Part shown: one piece after another, positions 51,151 through 63,938 of the stretch | How the letters are laid out: each line of letters starts with the position of its first letter | How positions within the stretch are numbered: the stretch's first letter is position 1 | Assembly: GCA_036023115.1 (NCBI GenBank) | Contig: JAYKKT010000041.1 | Coordinates: 2,322,501-2,386,500, forward strand | Length of the DNA: 64,000 nt | DNA from: Brasenia schreberi | Taxonomy: Eukaryota; Streptophyta; Magnoliopsida; Nymphaeales; Cabombaceae | Direction of reading: 5' to 3' | The notes under the pieces: model-generated | What the model saw: the letters and a program-made list of their open reading frames with translations, nothing else | What the model was told of the DNA's origin: nothing | Databases searched by the model: none | Translations under genes and position numbers: made by a program

Positions 51151-51628
51151 ATGAGATTTCCCTGCATAGTTGGACCTCATTTGGAAGAGAGTCAAGAAGG
51201 AAAACATAGGAATTGACCACTGGTAAAATCCTGAGTTGTGGTGTGAAAGAATGCCCGCTAAGTTCAGTTAACGGGAGGGGAAAGCCATTGATTGCCATTA
51301 TGCATCTCATCATAGATACTCTGCTTGATAAGCGAGCTATTGCTTCCTCCGATAAAAGAAAGGCTCGACTATGGCTGGCCGGCGATTACTAGCGATCCTA
51401 GTGGGTGCAGGGTGGATCGAAAATGAAGAAGGTCGAGGGTCACCTTTGTGAAACAAGTACAGGGGTGAAAAGAATTAAGCTTATGATTGGAGAAGTTCAA
51501 TAATGCTGAAGCGGTTTTTACTTTTGATCTGTTCCGGCCTTTACTGCTCATCCAGCTTCTACATGCGGAGGGCCCTTGCGTGCACGGCCTGCAAGGAATG
51601 CAAAATCTCGTGGCTACAAAATATATTC

Positions 51629-51630
<2 letters not shown>

Positions 51631-51699
<69 letters not shown>
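51631..51699. repeat. (GA)n microsatellite
   Basis: About 68 bp pure GA run. Confidence 0.95.
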
Positions 51700-51704
<5 letters not shown>

Positions 51705-52112
51705 AAGATAAAAATGGTAATTCTTCGTGCAATTGAACACGGTGAGTTGCTGGTATTTTTCTCATTAAAAGTATTAAGTTATATTATAATTAAATGATTT
51801 GAAAGTTGTTTTTCACTAAATTAAATATGTAGATTGCATCCACACTAGTTTTTGTTTTGAGATTAGATATGATCTGTGGAAGCACACACTATCACAATCG
51901 GTTTGGTGAAAGCACAAAGTCGATAGAAGAAAGAAACAGAGCAAAAGAGTTCGTGTGGTTCAGCAAGAGACGTCTGTTCCACGGGCAAGATCAGGAAGAA
52001 GACTTCCACTATAGCGAAGAACAACATGGTTTAATCACTCCGACCTCACAATCCATGCATTTTAATATAAAAATTAAACCCCAACTGCTGTGCATATCCC
52101 TTTCGCATGCCC

Positions 52113-52153
52113 CAGCAACAACAACAACTAGGTTTTTTCTCATACTAGATGGG
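52113..52153 (-). mobile_element. About 40 bp LINE tail
   Basis: AGCAACAACAACAACTAGG followed by TTTTTTCTCATACTAGATGG is the LINE end on minus. A possible short duplication (GCATGC on both sides) suggests another micro-insertion, but it is too short to be sure. Confidence 0.6.
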
Positions 52154-52261
52154 CATGCACACTTTCAAAATATCGGTAAGAGATAAATATAAAAGAAATT
52201 TTCTCAATAACTTGACCAACACATATCCCTAATTTTTTTTATCTATTTCGGTTTAGGCAGA

Positions 52262-52376
52262 CCCCTTATTTTTCTTCGTTTTTTATCTTATCGAATGCAC
52301 ACCCAGGTATTGATCTCCTGACCTTTTGTCAGAGAGTGCAACCCCCTAACCAGTGAGCTACGCCACTTTGGGGTGT
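52262..52376 (-). mobile_element. tRNA-derived SINE-like sequence
   Basis: On minus: GTAGCTCACTGGTTAGGGGG (box A-like), then GGTCAGGAGATCAATACC (box B-like) and TGGGTGTGCATTCG. It does not fold as a convincing tRNA by eye, so SINE is preferred. Confidence 0.55.
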
Positions 52377-52599
52377 CCTCATGGTTTTATCTTAATAACT
52401 CATTCAAAGAAAATGTAGGAAATCCATTGAATTTTAGTAGCGGTTGTTATGTGCCACAACATGGTTGCTTACGTTTTAATGTGACGATATATGATACTGG
52501 TGTATAACATATGATCAACAAATAAACTTGGTGAACTATATGTAATGTATTAACGTTAAAAGTACCACCATACAAAGTGAGAGGCTTATCTGGTAGCAG

Positions 52600-53357
52600 T
52601 GGTGGATCCAGAATTTGTTTCAGGTGGGTCGAAAAACAAAGTACATAAAAAATAACAATTAAACTAAAATAAGAAATACTGCTTGCATATCACTAAATGT
52701 GTAATATTTAACAACACATACAACAAATTCATCACATAGTACATGAGAAAAACAAAATATATATCTAAATCACATTAAGAGATGACTATTTATAGTAGAT
52801 TACTGCTACAAACTGAGGTATGCAGATATACATAGAGAAACACTTGAGAGAGTTTGAAAAAAAAGTCTCTCTTAAGAAATTCATAAGCTGCAACACATGA
52901 ATTATATCAAAGAATTAATTAAAATTTAGGAGTGCCCATAAGAAATAAAACAAATAATCTAGCTCTAGTAGTATAGCTAAGCAACATTAAAGTTATTTTA
53001 ATATTAGAGTAGCTCAAATTAATCTTAAAAGATGCCCAATATCATGTACGTAAAATTCCTTATCTACTTCAAGGTACACCAAGTTTGGAGGAAAAAAAAT
53101 TATTAGACAAGTCAATACCTTGTCTCAGCTGAGTAGGCATCAATATCAAACTTTAGCAGAAGGTACGGCACAAAAAAATCACAAAACTGCATATTTTTAA
53201 TATTGCACAGCATATTTGGATCCACTTTCTCAAAATTCACTCCAAGATCCTCAATTGCAACTTGAAGTTGCATTAACGCGTTATCCATAAAACACAAGAA
53301 ATATTAAAATAGGTAATATTTCTTAGACCCAAAACTTGAGAATAAAGCTTGCAGAGG
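52600..53357. other. Intergenic, one MITE end
   Basis: CAGTGGTGGATCCAGAATTT near 52597 resembles the CCAGTGG-ended MITE terminus. The other end was not found. No gene. Confidence 0.45.
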
Positions 53358-53607
53358 TAGACATGGCGGGTTCCAAGTGGAACCAAACTGCGCTAGGAAT
53401 TGGAACTCCATTTCGGTTCTACCTTTCATGTAATTGAAACCAGAACCTGTTCAAAAAATTGTAATTAATTTTTTTGTTTCTGGATGGTTTAGGCCTTAAA
53501 CCGAAATGAAACTAGGGTTGTTCCAAACTGAACCGATCCAATCCCAGTTTCACTCTGATTCTTGGTTAAGGGTGAACTAAAACCAGGCTTTAACTTTCAA
53601 ACTATAA
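53358..53607. mobile_element. GAACC-rich element, left part
   Basis: Starts TAGACATGGCGGGTTCC and contains repeated GAACC words. It is interrupted by LINE tail sequence at 53608. Related sequence (TTCAACCGGTTCGGG) resumes near 54360. Confidence 0.55.
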
Positions 53608-54225
53608 ATGAAACAACAATTACAACTACTAAGCCCTTTCCCACATTAGATGGAGTTCGCTACATGGATTCTTTATTTTCATAGAATTTGATGGTGTGCT
53701 ATGCTAATGGTTAACTCAACATAAGCTAGATCGTTCTTTATAGTTTCCTTTCAACCCTTTTGTAGTCTTCCTTTCTTAACAATTTTACCATAAGTTCAAA
53801 CCACCTTAAACGATTTTCTATAATTTTATCATTTATTGGTATCACTCCTAATTTATTTATGATAACCTCATTAGGTATACAGTCGTTTCTTGTATGATAA
53901 TACATTCATCTCATCAACTTCATTGCCACCACAAATATCTTTTGGGTTAACTACCCAACATTCATAACTATATAACATAATGGGTCTAATTATAAGTATA
54001 CAACATTTACCTCTTAATTTTAATGGTATCGTCTCACTATATAGAACACTTGATGCCCCTTTCTATTTCAACCACCATGCATTAGTTATATATGTAATAT
54101 AACATCTCCATCAAGTTTTTCATCCCTCCAAAAAACTTATATACTTAAAATTTTTATTATGAGAGATGCAAAGTGTGCAATTCTTAACTTTTTGTCATAT
54201 GAAGTAACCAAATGATCAAACCTTC
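53608..54225 (-). mobile_element. LINE 3' fragment, about 620 bp
   Basis: Minus-strand LINE end starting ACAACAATTACAACTACTAAG and reaching AGTAACCAAATGATCAAACC, a segment found in the RT C-terminal region of the other copies. Heavily mutated. GAACC-rich element sequence lies on both sides, so it may have inserted into one of those elements. Confidence 0.8.
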
Positions 54226-54409
54226 ATTTTATTAAGTCACAATTCTCTCTACGATACTATAAACCAAACTATAAAAGAGATATTTTACAGCAAATTGCAC
54301 AAAACCAAAACATATATTAGAAAAAAAATCCGAACCACAGTTTGGATCAGCTTAATTAATTCAACCGGTTCGGGTAAGTTCATTGACCACCCCTACCTAT
54401 GGCAATAGA

Positions 54410-54507
54410 GTGTGGCCTCCATAGACATTTTGAGGAATAACCAGTGTCACCGAGGGCCACTTTCAAGGAAGAAGTCAGTCAAGTCGTAAAAGCCCGGGTT
54501 GGTTCCA
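54410..54507 (-). pseudogene. Second neprosin-family tail fragment
   Basis: Minus-strand reading gives NPGFYDLTDFF and then, one frame over, VALGDTGYSSKC. These match NPGCYDLYDL and VAFGGPGYNSEKC of the fragment at 56524-56890. The similarity ends abruptly at about 54507, where LTR-like DNA begins. It is too short to say whether it was a tandem paralogue or a broken duplicate of the same gene. Confidence 0.7.
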
Positions 54508-54509
54508 CA

Positions 54510-55200
54510 CAAGGGAGTGGGTGGGGTGCATTACAGACTATGCTGTATGTGTTGTAATACCTCGTGCCTGTGCGCCTTACCTTGATGCGATAGAACCCCG
54601 AGATCCCTACATGCAACAATACTCCTCCTGCGGTGCATGTCTGCATGCCACCCTCCCATGCCGTACCATACGCCTCATGCCCCTGCAGTGTCCGGACAGG
54701 TGCCTCGCATCTCTAAGCACCATGTCCCAGCATCAGCAACACATCACCCCCACGCGTCATGTTCCCCAGGGGAGGTTTCTCTCTCCCATGTCTGAATAAG
54801 TGGGGCGCCTTGAGCATCTTCGTGTGTATCCACTTCAAGGCATTAAGGGGCTTGTTCAGCCCCACTGAATAACTTATTGTGCTTGGCCACTTATATATAT
54901 AAAAGAGAGTTAGTTAGGAGAGAGAGAGAGGAGTTCTGTTGAGTTGTGTGGAGTTTAGTTCAACACTTAGGGAGTCTAAAGAGAGTTGAACATCAAAGGT
55001 ACCTTGGGCATCTTCAGCAGATAATCACCGCCATTACCTTCCTTGGTAGAGCAGGGCTTGCCTAAGGGTCTCCAGAGCCTAGTGGTGCCTTAGAGGGTTG
55101 CGTGGTTTCACTTGGAAGGCTTAGGGTCGAACGGGTTTGAGTTTTGTAAACCCCTTCTTCTTACTTCAATAAAATATACTCTTTGACCAGCCATGTGTGT
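54510..55200 (+). mobile_element. Candidate LTR-type retroelement fragment
   Basis: Starts abruptly where the neprosin tail fragment ends. It contains TATATATATAAAAGAGAG (54891) followed by an AATAAAATATAC poly(A)-like signal (55168), spaced as promoter and terminator of an LTR. No gag, protease or integrase sequence is visible. Confidence 0.35.
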
Positions 55201-56079
<879 letters not shown>

Positions 56080-56523
56080 AGAATAGTAGTAGATGCGGTT
56101 GACTTAGGTAACATTTATCCATCTATTTGCACCTTTACTATGAATAATCTCTACATATCGTGGTGATATCTGCATCGTTTTACTATGTGACACTTACATT
56201 GCACAATATATGATCATTCACACAACAAATAAACTTAGAAAATTATCAAAAAAGGTGTTGATCTACATCGATAATATACTAGATCGATCATCACATTTTT
56301 TAACAGTGTCACCAAAGAAATAACAAGTTATATATAGGTTGGATTGCATTTAATGTCTGGTTTTAGAGTTCACACTAAGAACAGAGTCGTACTAAAAAAA
56401 ACTTTAATTTGCAAACAAAAGCGAAAGCATATAACAAGAAAAGAAAGCCAAGCCTCCGGTTTGGCTCGGCTTAACTCCTATAATCATCTTTGATCGATCC
56501 GTTCTTGCAATATGTTGTGCCTT

Positions 56524-56890
56524 TCATGGACATTTTTCTGAATTATAACCAGGGCCACCGAAGGCAACAGTGCGGCCTCATCCAGAGGGAGGGGTCCCAA
56601 GGTCGTACAAATCGTAGCATCCCGGGTTGGTGATCTGAGCTGCGATCGGGTTGGGCACGTCATTGAAGGCTTTGCTTTTGTCGACATATTTCATGCCGTA
56701 GATTAGGCCGGGCTTTGCCGTACCCCTCGCTGGCGAGACGGCCGCTGCACATCTGGGTGCTGGTGTGCCGGCCATGGGCCCTCAGGTTTGTGACTTCCCC
56801 TCCACACATTGCATACGAACCCTTCTTAAAGCTGTTGCCGTAGTTGGCTTTTAGCCAGTAACCCACGAGTTCCCCCTCAATGACAAGTTG
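56524..56890 (-). pseudogene. Neprosin-family (DUF239) C-terminal fragment
   Basis: The minus strand encodes the C-terminal part of a neprosin-like secreted glutamic-peptidase-family protein. It reads EGELVGYWLKANYG, then a CGGEVTN...HTSTQMCSG block, then (other frame) GMKYVDKSKAFNDVP and ITNPGCYDLYDL, and finally FGGPGYNSEKCP and a stop. Those blocks are hallmarks of the family (VGYWP, WGGEV, HT-TQMGSG, FGGPG-NP-CP). Defects: a frameshift near 56715 (after EGYGKA) and an in-frame TGA near 56577 before GRTVAF. The expected WGGEV has become CGGEV and MGSG has become CSG. A likely acceptor AG lies at 56891-56892. Upstream exons were not found. Confidence 0.85.
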
Positions 56891-57176
56891 CTAATTTCCT
56901 GATCTGCCTTCCTGTTTTAGAAGAAGTAAAGGAAAGGTTGCACTACTTCTTTAGTCATCAAAACCGCCATCTATCAATCAAAGCCACCACAAAAACCGCC
57001 TCAATACCACAAAACCAACTACATATATACATATATTTAGTAACAGCAGCAATTTTTACTAGGAGATAGACCATTTTGATCAGCAGAATAAGATGGTGAA
57101 AGGCCGCAACCAATGGTTTAAGTGACAGAAGATGGTGAAACAGGAGTGTGCCCATCCTACTCACTTAAATAGGAAC

Positions 57177-57178
<2 letters not shown>

Positions 57179-57242
<64 letters not shown>
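57179..57242. repeat. (TA)n microsatellite
   Basis: About 62 bp TA run. Confidence 0.95.
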
Positions 57243-57248
<6 letters not shown>

Positions 57249-57424
57249 TGAGATTATAGATGAAAGTTGAAAATTTGAATAAATTATACAACGGAAGACA
57301 TTCGATCTTTGAGATAATCCTGTGAATAGCTATGCTGTCAAAATATTGTGCATTTTCTATAGAGTGCAAAGCTTCGCTGGTCACGTTAATTTGACTCAGT
57401 GTGTTATATGGTATTAACTGATGG

Positions 57425-57757
57425 TTCATCATAGAAATATACGAAAGATGTTCGTGGCAAAAATGAAGATATTAAGTAAATATATTGTCAATAAAGGAAA
57501 AGGCGATATTGATAACGTGATTATTAAAAAAATTGAAGGTAATACCAATAAGTAAGAAAATAAGAAAAAATGGTTAAAATGGTTTGAAAATGTAAAAAAG
57601 CAAAGGAAGTTTCAATAAGGCGGTAAAGAAGAAGACTGGAACATTGTTGAATTAAGTGTTAGCATGACACGTTATTGAGGTCTATATAAATAAATAATGC
57701 ATGTATTCGATCCTATCGAGTATGTAAAAGGGTTCAAGTGTTGTTGTTATTGTTATG
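57425..57757 (+). mobile_element. LINE 3' fragment, old
   Basis: Degenerate LINE end with ATATTAAGTAAATATATTG-type sequence, GAAGACTGGAACATTGTTG and the ending CGAGTATGTAAAAGGGTTC plus GTTGTTG. Confidence 0.65.
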
Positions 57758-57768
57758 TTATGACAGAA

Positions 57769-57868
57769 CCATAGGGAAATCCATTGAATTCCACTTGGGG
57801 CTGTTTGATAGAGGAGCCTAGGCCTGCAGTACTGTACTCGAAGTGGAATTCAATGGATTTCCCTATGG
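57769..57868. repeat. Perfect 28 bp inverted repeat with 44 bp loop
   Basis: CCATAGGGAAATCCATTGAA and the rest of the 28 bp arm (57769-57796) is exactly complementary to 57841-57868. The loop carries GGGGCTGTTTGATAGAGGAG, the terminal sequence of the adjoining MITE, so two foldback elements are nested or partly duplicated here. Confidence 0.9.
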
Positions 57869-57887
57869 GTTCCAGTAGGATGAAAAA

Positions 57888-58080
57888 ATAGGCTGTTTGA
57901 TAGAGGAGCGTGGGCCTGCAGTACTGTGAAGAGCCAAGTCCCAGGCCTGCTTTTTGGATGAAAAAGTGGGTCTGTGAACTCTGTTTATATAGTATGAAGT
58001 GGAGGTACTTTGAAAAGCAAAGGGACTACAGTTCCAGGCACCTATACGTGAGGCCTGGGCCTTGCACCAAACAGCCCCCT
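57888..58080. mobile_element. MITE with GGCTGTTTG ends
   Basis: Left end AGGCTGTTTGATAGAGGAG, right end CTTGCACCAAACAGCCCCC. The inner GTGGGCCTGCAG pairs loosely with GAGGCCTGGGCC. The GGGCTGTTTGG-type end resembles hAT or Harbinger-derived plant MITEs; no superfamily is assigned. Confidence 0.65.
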
Positions 58081-58859
58081 TGTGGCCTTTTAAAGCATCT
58101 TTAATAACTCGGGTTTGCTTCATCGGGTTAGGGTTGCGTCCGGGTGAAGACGACCCAACCCAACTTTATATATTTCAGTTTATATGTATATATATATATA
58201 TATATTTATTTATGTATGTATTCTGCCTTTTCTTAATGTTTATAATGCCTAAATTAGCAGCCTAACATATTTCAGTTTTTTCTTACCCACTTCTTTTTTT
58301 ATTTGTTGTCAATTTTAAGATTTTGAGTTTCTCTATTTTTTTTTTGTTTTGGGTGATTTTTACTTTGTTTTATATAAAAAAGTCTTTATTTTATATAGTT
58401 GGGCCATGTCATGTCAAACCATACCTAATAGGGCCGGGTTAATTAGGTTGTGAAAATTTACATAATTAGGAAAAATATGGTTGAACCATACCCAACGGTT
58501 TTGGTTTTTGTTTTCGTTTTCTCTTTGAAATTATTTTTTTTAATATTTTCACTTGCTTCAAAAGGTTTAAGGCTTAAACCCAAACCACTCTCTTGTCTCC
58601 TTATGGCCGGTGGTGATTGATAGGTGGGTTAGAATGTGTGTGTATGTATGCATGCATGTATATATATACACATATAATATATATATATATATATATATAG
58701 TTATAAGAGGGTGTAAAGTGGTGGACTCCTTTGCATTTCTTGTTGGAGAGTACACTTTTATATTATGAGTACTTATTATGTATATACATATATATAATAT
58801 ACATAATATATATATATAGTTATAAGATGGTGTAAACTGGATGAAAGATTGGGCTAGCA
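58081..58859. other. Intergenic with a duplicated TA-GTTATAAGA unit
   Basis: TATATAGTTATAAGAGGGTG (58693) and TATATAGTTATAAGATGGTG (58811) are near-identical, about 118 bp apart. No gene seen. Confidence 0.5.
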
Positions 58860-58965
58860 ATAGTGGTGGATCTACATTGAGGCGAGGTGAAGTGGCCGCA
58901 CCACTTGAAATTTAAAAAAAGCAGAGGACAATTGAATTTATGGTCGAATGAGCAATTTGCCCCAG
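58860..58965. mobile_element. MITE left half, split by LINE copy C
   Basis: Starts AGTGGTGGATCTAC and includes GAGGTGAAGTGGCC and CCACTTGAAATTT, matching the intact element at 63365-63610. Its other end is across the LINE at 62205-62240. Confidence 0.75.
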
Positions 58966-61900
58966 TCAACAACAACAACTAAGCCTTTTCCCATACTAGA
59001 CGGGGTCAACTACATGGATTTTTTGTTTTCACAAAGCCCAATCATGTGTGATCTTAGCAATTACCTCACAATAAGCTAGATCATTCTTTATTGTTTCTTT
59101 TCAACACTTTTGTAGTCGTCCTCTACCTCTTTTAATACTTTCAAAATCTAGTTTTTCATACCTTCTTATAGGTTCTTCTTTTGATATTCTTTTTATATGT
59201 CCAAACTATCTTAAACGATATTCTCTTATTTTATCCTCTATTCATGTCACTCCTAATTTGTTTCTAATAACCTCATTATGTATACAATCTTTTCTTGTAT
59301 TACCACTCATCCATCTCAACATCTTCATTTCTATTACATATATCTTTTGTATATGTTGATGATTAATTGTCCAACACACATAACCATAAAACATGACACG
59401 TCTAATTGCTACTCTATAATGTTTATCTTTTAACTTTAATAGTATCTTCTTATCATAAAGAATACAATCTCAATACCTGATTAATTCTATACGTAACATT
59501 TCCATCAATTCCTCCATTACATAAAACATGACAGGTCTAATTGATGCAGTGTATGCTAATTTTAATTTCTATGTCCTTTGAAGTAACCAAATGATCAAAC
59601 TTACATTCTATATATTTTGTCTTTGTTCTACTAAGTCGGAAGCCTTTACTTTCTAATGTTTTTCTCTATAGTTCTAATTTTCTATTAACTTTTTCCTTAG
59701 ACTCCTCCACTAACACAATGTCATCTGCAATTAATATATACCAAGGCACTTCATCTTGAATATGTTTTGTTAACTCATCAATCACTATTATAAATAAGTA
59801 TGGACTTAAAGTTGATCCTTGATGTAACCCAATATTAACTTCAAAGAAGTCTGTCATTCCTTCATGAGTCTTCACACATGTTTTTGCACCATCGTACACG
59901 TCGCTTATAAGGTTAATGTATGTCAATGGGATACCTATTTTTTCTAAGGTTCTCCAAAGAACCTCCCTTGATATCCTATCATAAGCTTTTTCTAGATCAA
60001 TAAATATCATGTGAAGGTCTTTCTTTTTTGCTCTAAAATGTTTCATAAGACGTCTCAAAAGGTGAATCGCTTCAACAGTAGATCTGCTTGGCATGAATCC
60101 AAATTGGTTCTCTGTTGTACTTGATAATTCTCTTAACCTACATTCGATAATTTTTTCCCACAATTTCATAGTATGTCTCATTAACTTGATACCTCGATAA
60201 TTCGCACAATTCTGAATGTTTTCCTTGTTCTTATATATGGGTATAAGTGTACTCGCTCTCCATTCCTCGGGCATCTTTTGGTTTCTTCATATTTCATTAA
60301 ATAGTCTTGTGAGCTAAGTGATTCCTGTTTCTCCTAGTATTTTCTAAACTTGTATAGGAATATTGTCTGGTCCTACCAATTTATCACCCTTCATATGTTT
60401 AAGAGCTTCTTTGACTTCATTCTTTTGAATACGTCGGTAGAAATTATTGTTTATATATTTTTCTGATTTGGCTAACTCTCCTAAGCTAATACTACCATCT
60501 TTATTTTCATTAAAAAACATATAAAAATAGTTTTTTCATCTATTTCTTATATCATCATTTGCTACTAGAATTTTTTTATCCTCGTCTTTGATGCATCTCA
60601 CATAATTAAGATCTTTAGTTTTCTTATCTCTAGACTTAGCTATCCTAAAAATATCTCTTTCACCTTCTTTTGAGTTGAGTTTTTTATATAAATCCTTTCA
60701 AATTTTAGCTTTTGCTTCAGTGACAGTATTTTTCGCTTCCTTCTTTGCTTTCTTATAAGCCTCTAAAGTTTAACTAGTTTTCTTAGCATAATGTAATTTA
60801 TAACATGCCCTCTTTGCCTTGATTTTATTTTGCACTACTTCACTCCACCATCAAGTTTCTTTTTGTGCCGGTATACCTCCCTTAGATTCACCTAACACAT
60901 CTTTCACCACTTTCCTAATATGTATATCAATAATATTTCACATATCACAAGGTGTACCAACATAATTTCAAGCATCTCCTTCAAGGACTTCTGTTTAAAT
61001 ATACCTTCTTTCTCACTTTTGAGGTTCCACCATTTCGTCTGAATAACTCGATGCACTCTTTTATTCTTTGTCCACTTTTTCACTTCTAAATCCATAACTA
61101 AAAGTCGATGTTGGGTGGTTAAAGTTTCTCATGAAATTACCTTGCAATATTTACAACACGATCTATTTTTTTTCTACAAACAAATTAATCAATTTGTGTT
61201 TGTGATAAGCCACTCTTATAAGTAATTAAGTGCTCATCTAGTTTTCTGAAGATTGTATTGACTATAAAGAGATCAAATGCCATAGCAAAATTTAAAATCT
61301 TTCTACCTTCCTCATTTATATTCTCCAAACCAAAGTTTTCATGGATACCTTGATATCCTAATGCCTCTTTACTGACGTGTCCATTTAAGTCTCCTCTTAA
61401 ACAAATCATTTCTCTTCGTGGAATTCTTTGAATCATCTTATCTAACTCCTCCCAAAAATCCGTCTTTATAGTATCTTCTAGTTCTAGTTCGGGTGCATAA
61501 ACACAAACTATATTCAAAATCTCTGCTCCTAGCACTAATTTCAACGTCATGATTCAGTCACCATATCGTTGTATGTCTACTACACTGTCCTTTAAATATT
61601 TATTTATAATAATACCAACTCTATTTCAAACCTTTTCCTTTTAAGTACCATAATTTAAAACTTGTATCTTCAATCTCTTTTACTTTTTCTCCAACCTACT
61701 TTGTCTCTTGTAAATATAGAATATGAATCTTTTTCCGAATCATAGTATCTACCACCTCCATTAGCTTACCGGACAATGTTCTGATATTCTAAGAACCAAT
61801 ACGAATCTTATTATGTAGGACTAACTTCCTTACCCTCTGCATCCGTCCATACTAAAAATGCGGAGACCTCTCTACAATTTATTCACTACATTCAGTCGGC

Positions 61901-62204
61901 AATATAGTGAGATTAACTTCTTTACCCACACCCATCCATGTTGTAGGAATCCTCTCCGCAATTGATTCACTACATCTAGACGAAAATGTAGAGGCTTTTG
62001 CTTACGTTTCACTGTATTCGAGCTCTGCAATGCGTTGCTAAGAGGGAATGCCCTAATGCAATGCAATGCTTATAATTTGTATAATCCATGATATAAAAAT
62101 CATACAAAGTTTTACGCTAGCTGTCGGAAGCCTAACGCAACCCTCCTCCTTTATCTGGGCTTGGGACCAACCATGTAAGAGTGATCCCTTACATGGGTGA
62201 AGTT
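58966..62204 (-). mobile_element. Full-length RTE-like LINE, copy C (old)
   Basis: Minus-strand element running from the CAACAACAAC tail at 58966 to a degenerate 5' start at 62204. Recognisable parts are RT 59666-60274 ([35 protein letters not shown] has become IADD), a mid region near 60904-61095 and endonuclease 61185-61550 (LRGDLNGHVSKEALG). Frameshifts and stops are frequent, so it is much older than copies A and B. No target-site duplication could be read. It lies inside a MITE. Confidence 0.9.
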
Positions 62205-62240
62205 AAATATCCATGTAAAAATTCTAGATCTGCCACTGAC
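62205..62240. mobile_element. MITE right half, split by LINE copy C
   Basis: Contains AAAATTCTAGATCTGCCACTG, the inverted counterpart of the AGTGGTGGATCTAC end at 58860. Confidence 0.7.
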
Positions 62241-62490
62241 TGGCAAGACCCTTAAAATATCCATGTATATTTCCACCCAGTCAGTGATAGAAAGAAAGAT
62301 TAAGTATTCTACGATTAGACTTGTTTTTGACAACAAAATGAGCGAGCACGACCACAAAATGAAACTGCTAAAGATTTCATATACAATACGGAAACTTGAC
62401 ATACGCACAACCCGAAAGCTCTTCTTTCTTAGTACCAATAATTTCCAAAAAGTCCACATGTTTGGGTTGACCTGCATTTAACATGAGGAT

Positions 62491-62919
62491 TAGACATGAC
62501 CAGTTCCAAACCGGCTTGGTGGTTTCAACAGAAACGAAATCGGGTCAAGAACCAGGTAGAACTATTGAAACCGAACCTGGAACCGGGGAACACCAATCTT
62601 AGTTCTAGTTCCACCTTTCATGAAACCGAAACCGATGCAGAACTGGTTCCAGAAAATTTAAAACATTTGGTCTCCAGTTTAGTTCTAGTTCCACCTTTCA
62701 TGAAACCCGAATCAGTGCAGAACTGGAACTGACAGTTTCAAACCTCAGGTTTTGAAAATTTTAAAACAATTTTCTACAAAATCCAAATTTTAATGTTTTA
62801 TCCAGTTCTGAGCGATTTAAGATTCAAACCGACAGTTTCGAAACTATTAACCAAACCCCGCTCCAAGTCAATTCGGTTACGGTTTGAGATTCTGGAGTAA
62901 CTGGAACGAGGCATGTCTA
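62491..62919. mobile_element. GAACC-rich element with TAGACATG ends, best example
   Basis: Left end TAGACATGACCAGTTCC and right end GGAACGAGGCATGTCTA are inverted repeats. The interior is full of GAACC/GGTTC words and contains a duplicated block (AGTTCTAGTTCCACCTTTCA at 62602 and 62681). No coding capacity. Confidence 0.8.
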
Positions 62920-63364
62920 CATGAGATGACACGACACAAGAACGACCATGAACACGAAATTGTCACCTTTAATATCAAGTACAGTTTACTGCTTGGGAAC
63001 AAAACAAAAAGCGTTCCAGTTAACCATGTCGTACCTCATGACCCGGATTCCGATCGTCATAGAGAAGCCTGGAGTTTCTTCGACCAAACCTGTATTTGGA
63101 GAGAGATGCATAAAGGGTTTCAATAGAACTATAATTGAAAGGCTCATTCTTAGTTGCTCTAAGAATAGGAACACTTCCTCTTGGGCAGCTTCCAGGTTCC
63201 AACCCGATTTTCGGGGCCTTGAAACGTCTTCATGCATTGATTGCTTTCATTAGCGACAGTGAATAGTCTGGAGGACCTAACTGTGACATGATACATAGCA
63301 ACAGCACAATTAGTTCAGACTTTTATCTCAATAATCAGAGGGGTGCGCATGGTTGTGTGCTTAA

Positions 63365-63469
63365 CCAGTGGTGGATCTACGTCGAGGCAAAGTCGGGTGG
63401 CCTCCCCACTTGAAATTGGAAAAGTCAATGAAAAGAAAAGTTTACATGACATGATTGAAACCATGGCTA

Positions 63470-63542
<73 letters not shown>

Positions 63543-63610
63543 CACCCCACCCTACATTGTTGAAGAGACATTAAACCCCACCTCACATAAAATTCTAGAT
63601 CCGCCACTGG
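63365..63610. mobile_element. Intact MITE with CCAGTGG-GGATCTA ends
   Basis: Terminal inverted repeats are CCAGTGGTGGATCTAC on the left and CTAGATCCGCCACTGG on the right. It contains a long TA run (63475-63541). No clear target duplication is visible, so the superfamily is not assigned. Confidence 0.75.
63475..63541. repeat. (TA)n microsatellite inside a MITE
   Basis: About 66 bp TA run inside the element 63365-63610. Confidence 0.95.
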
Positions 63611-63842
63611 GAGTAACCCTTTTGGTGATTAGAACCCGTGATCTTTTATTAACCTCAAATAAAAATGAAAACTACTTTGAGTTGTAGAGAGAGATGAATA
63701 AGCCACACAATTTTCTTAATTATCAGATGGTAATTCACACTTAACATGTTTTGAGTTTGAATCTTAAACCATTCATGCATGTTTTGAATTGGATGGTTAA
63801 TGTTTGAACCCTACTATGTAGTGCAGTTAGCCTACACCATGT

Positions 63843-63844
<2 letters not shown>

Positions 63845-63934
<90 letters not shown>
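63845..63934. repeat. (TA)n-(GA)n microsatellite
   Basis: TA with one ATTATATTA break, then GA. Confidence 0.95.
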
Positions 63935-63938
<4 letters not shown>

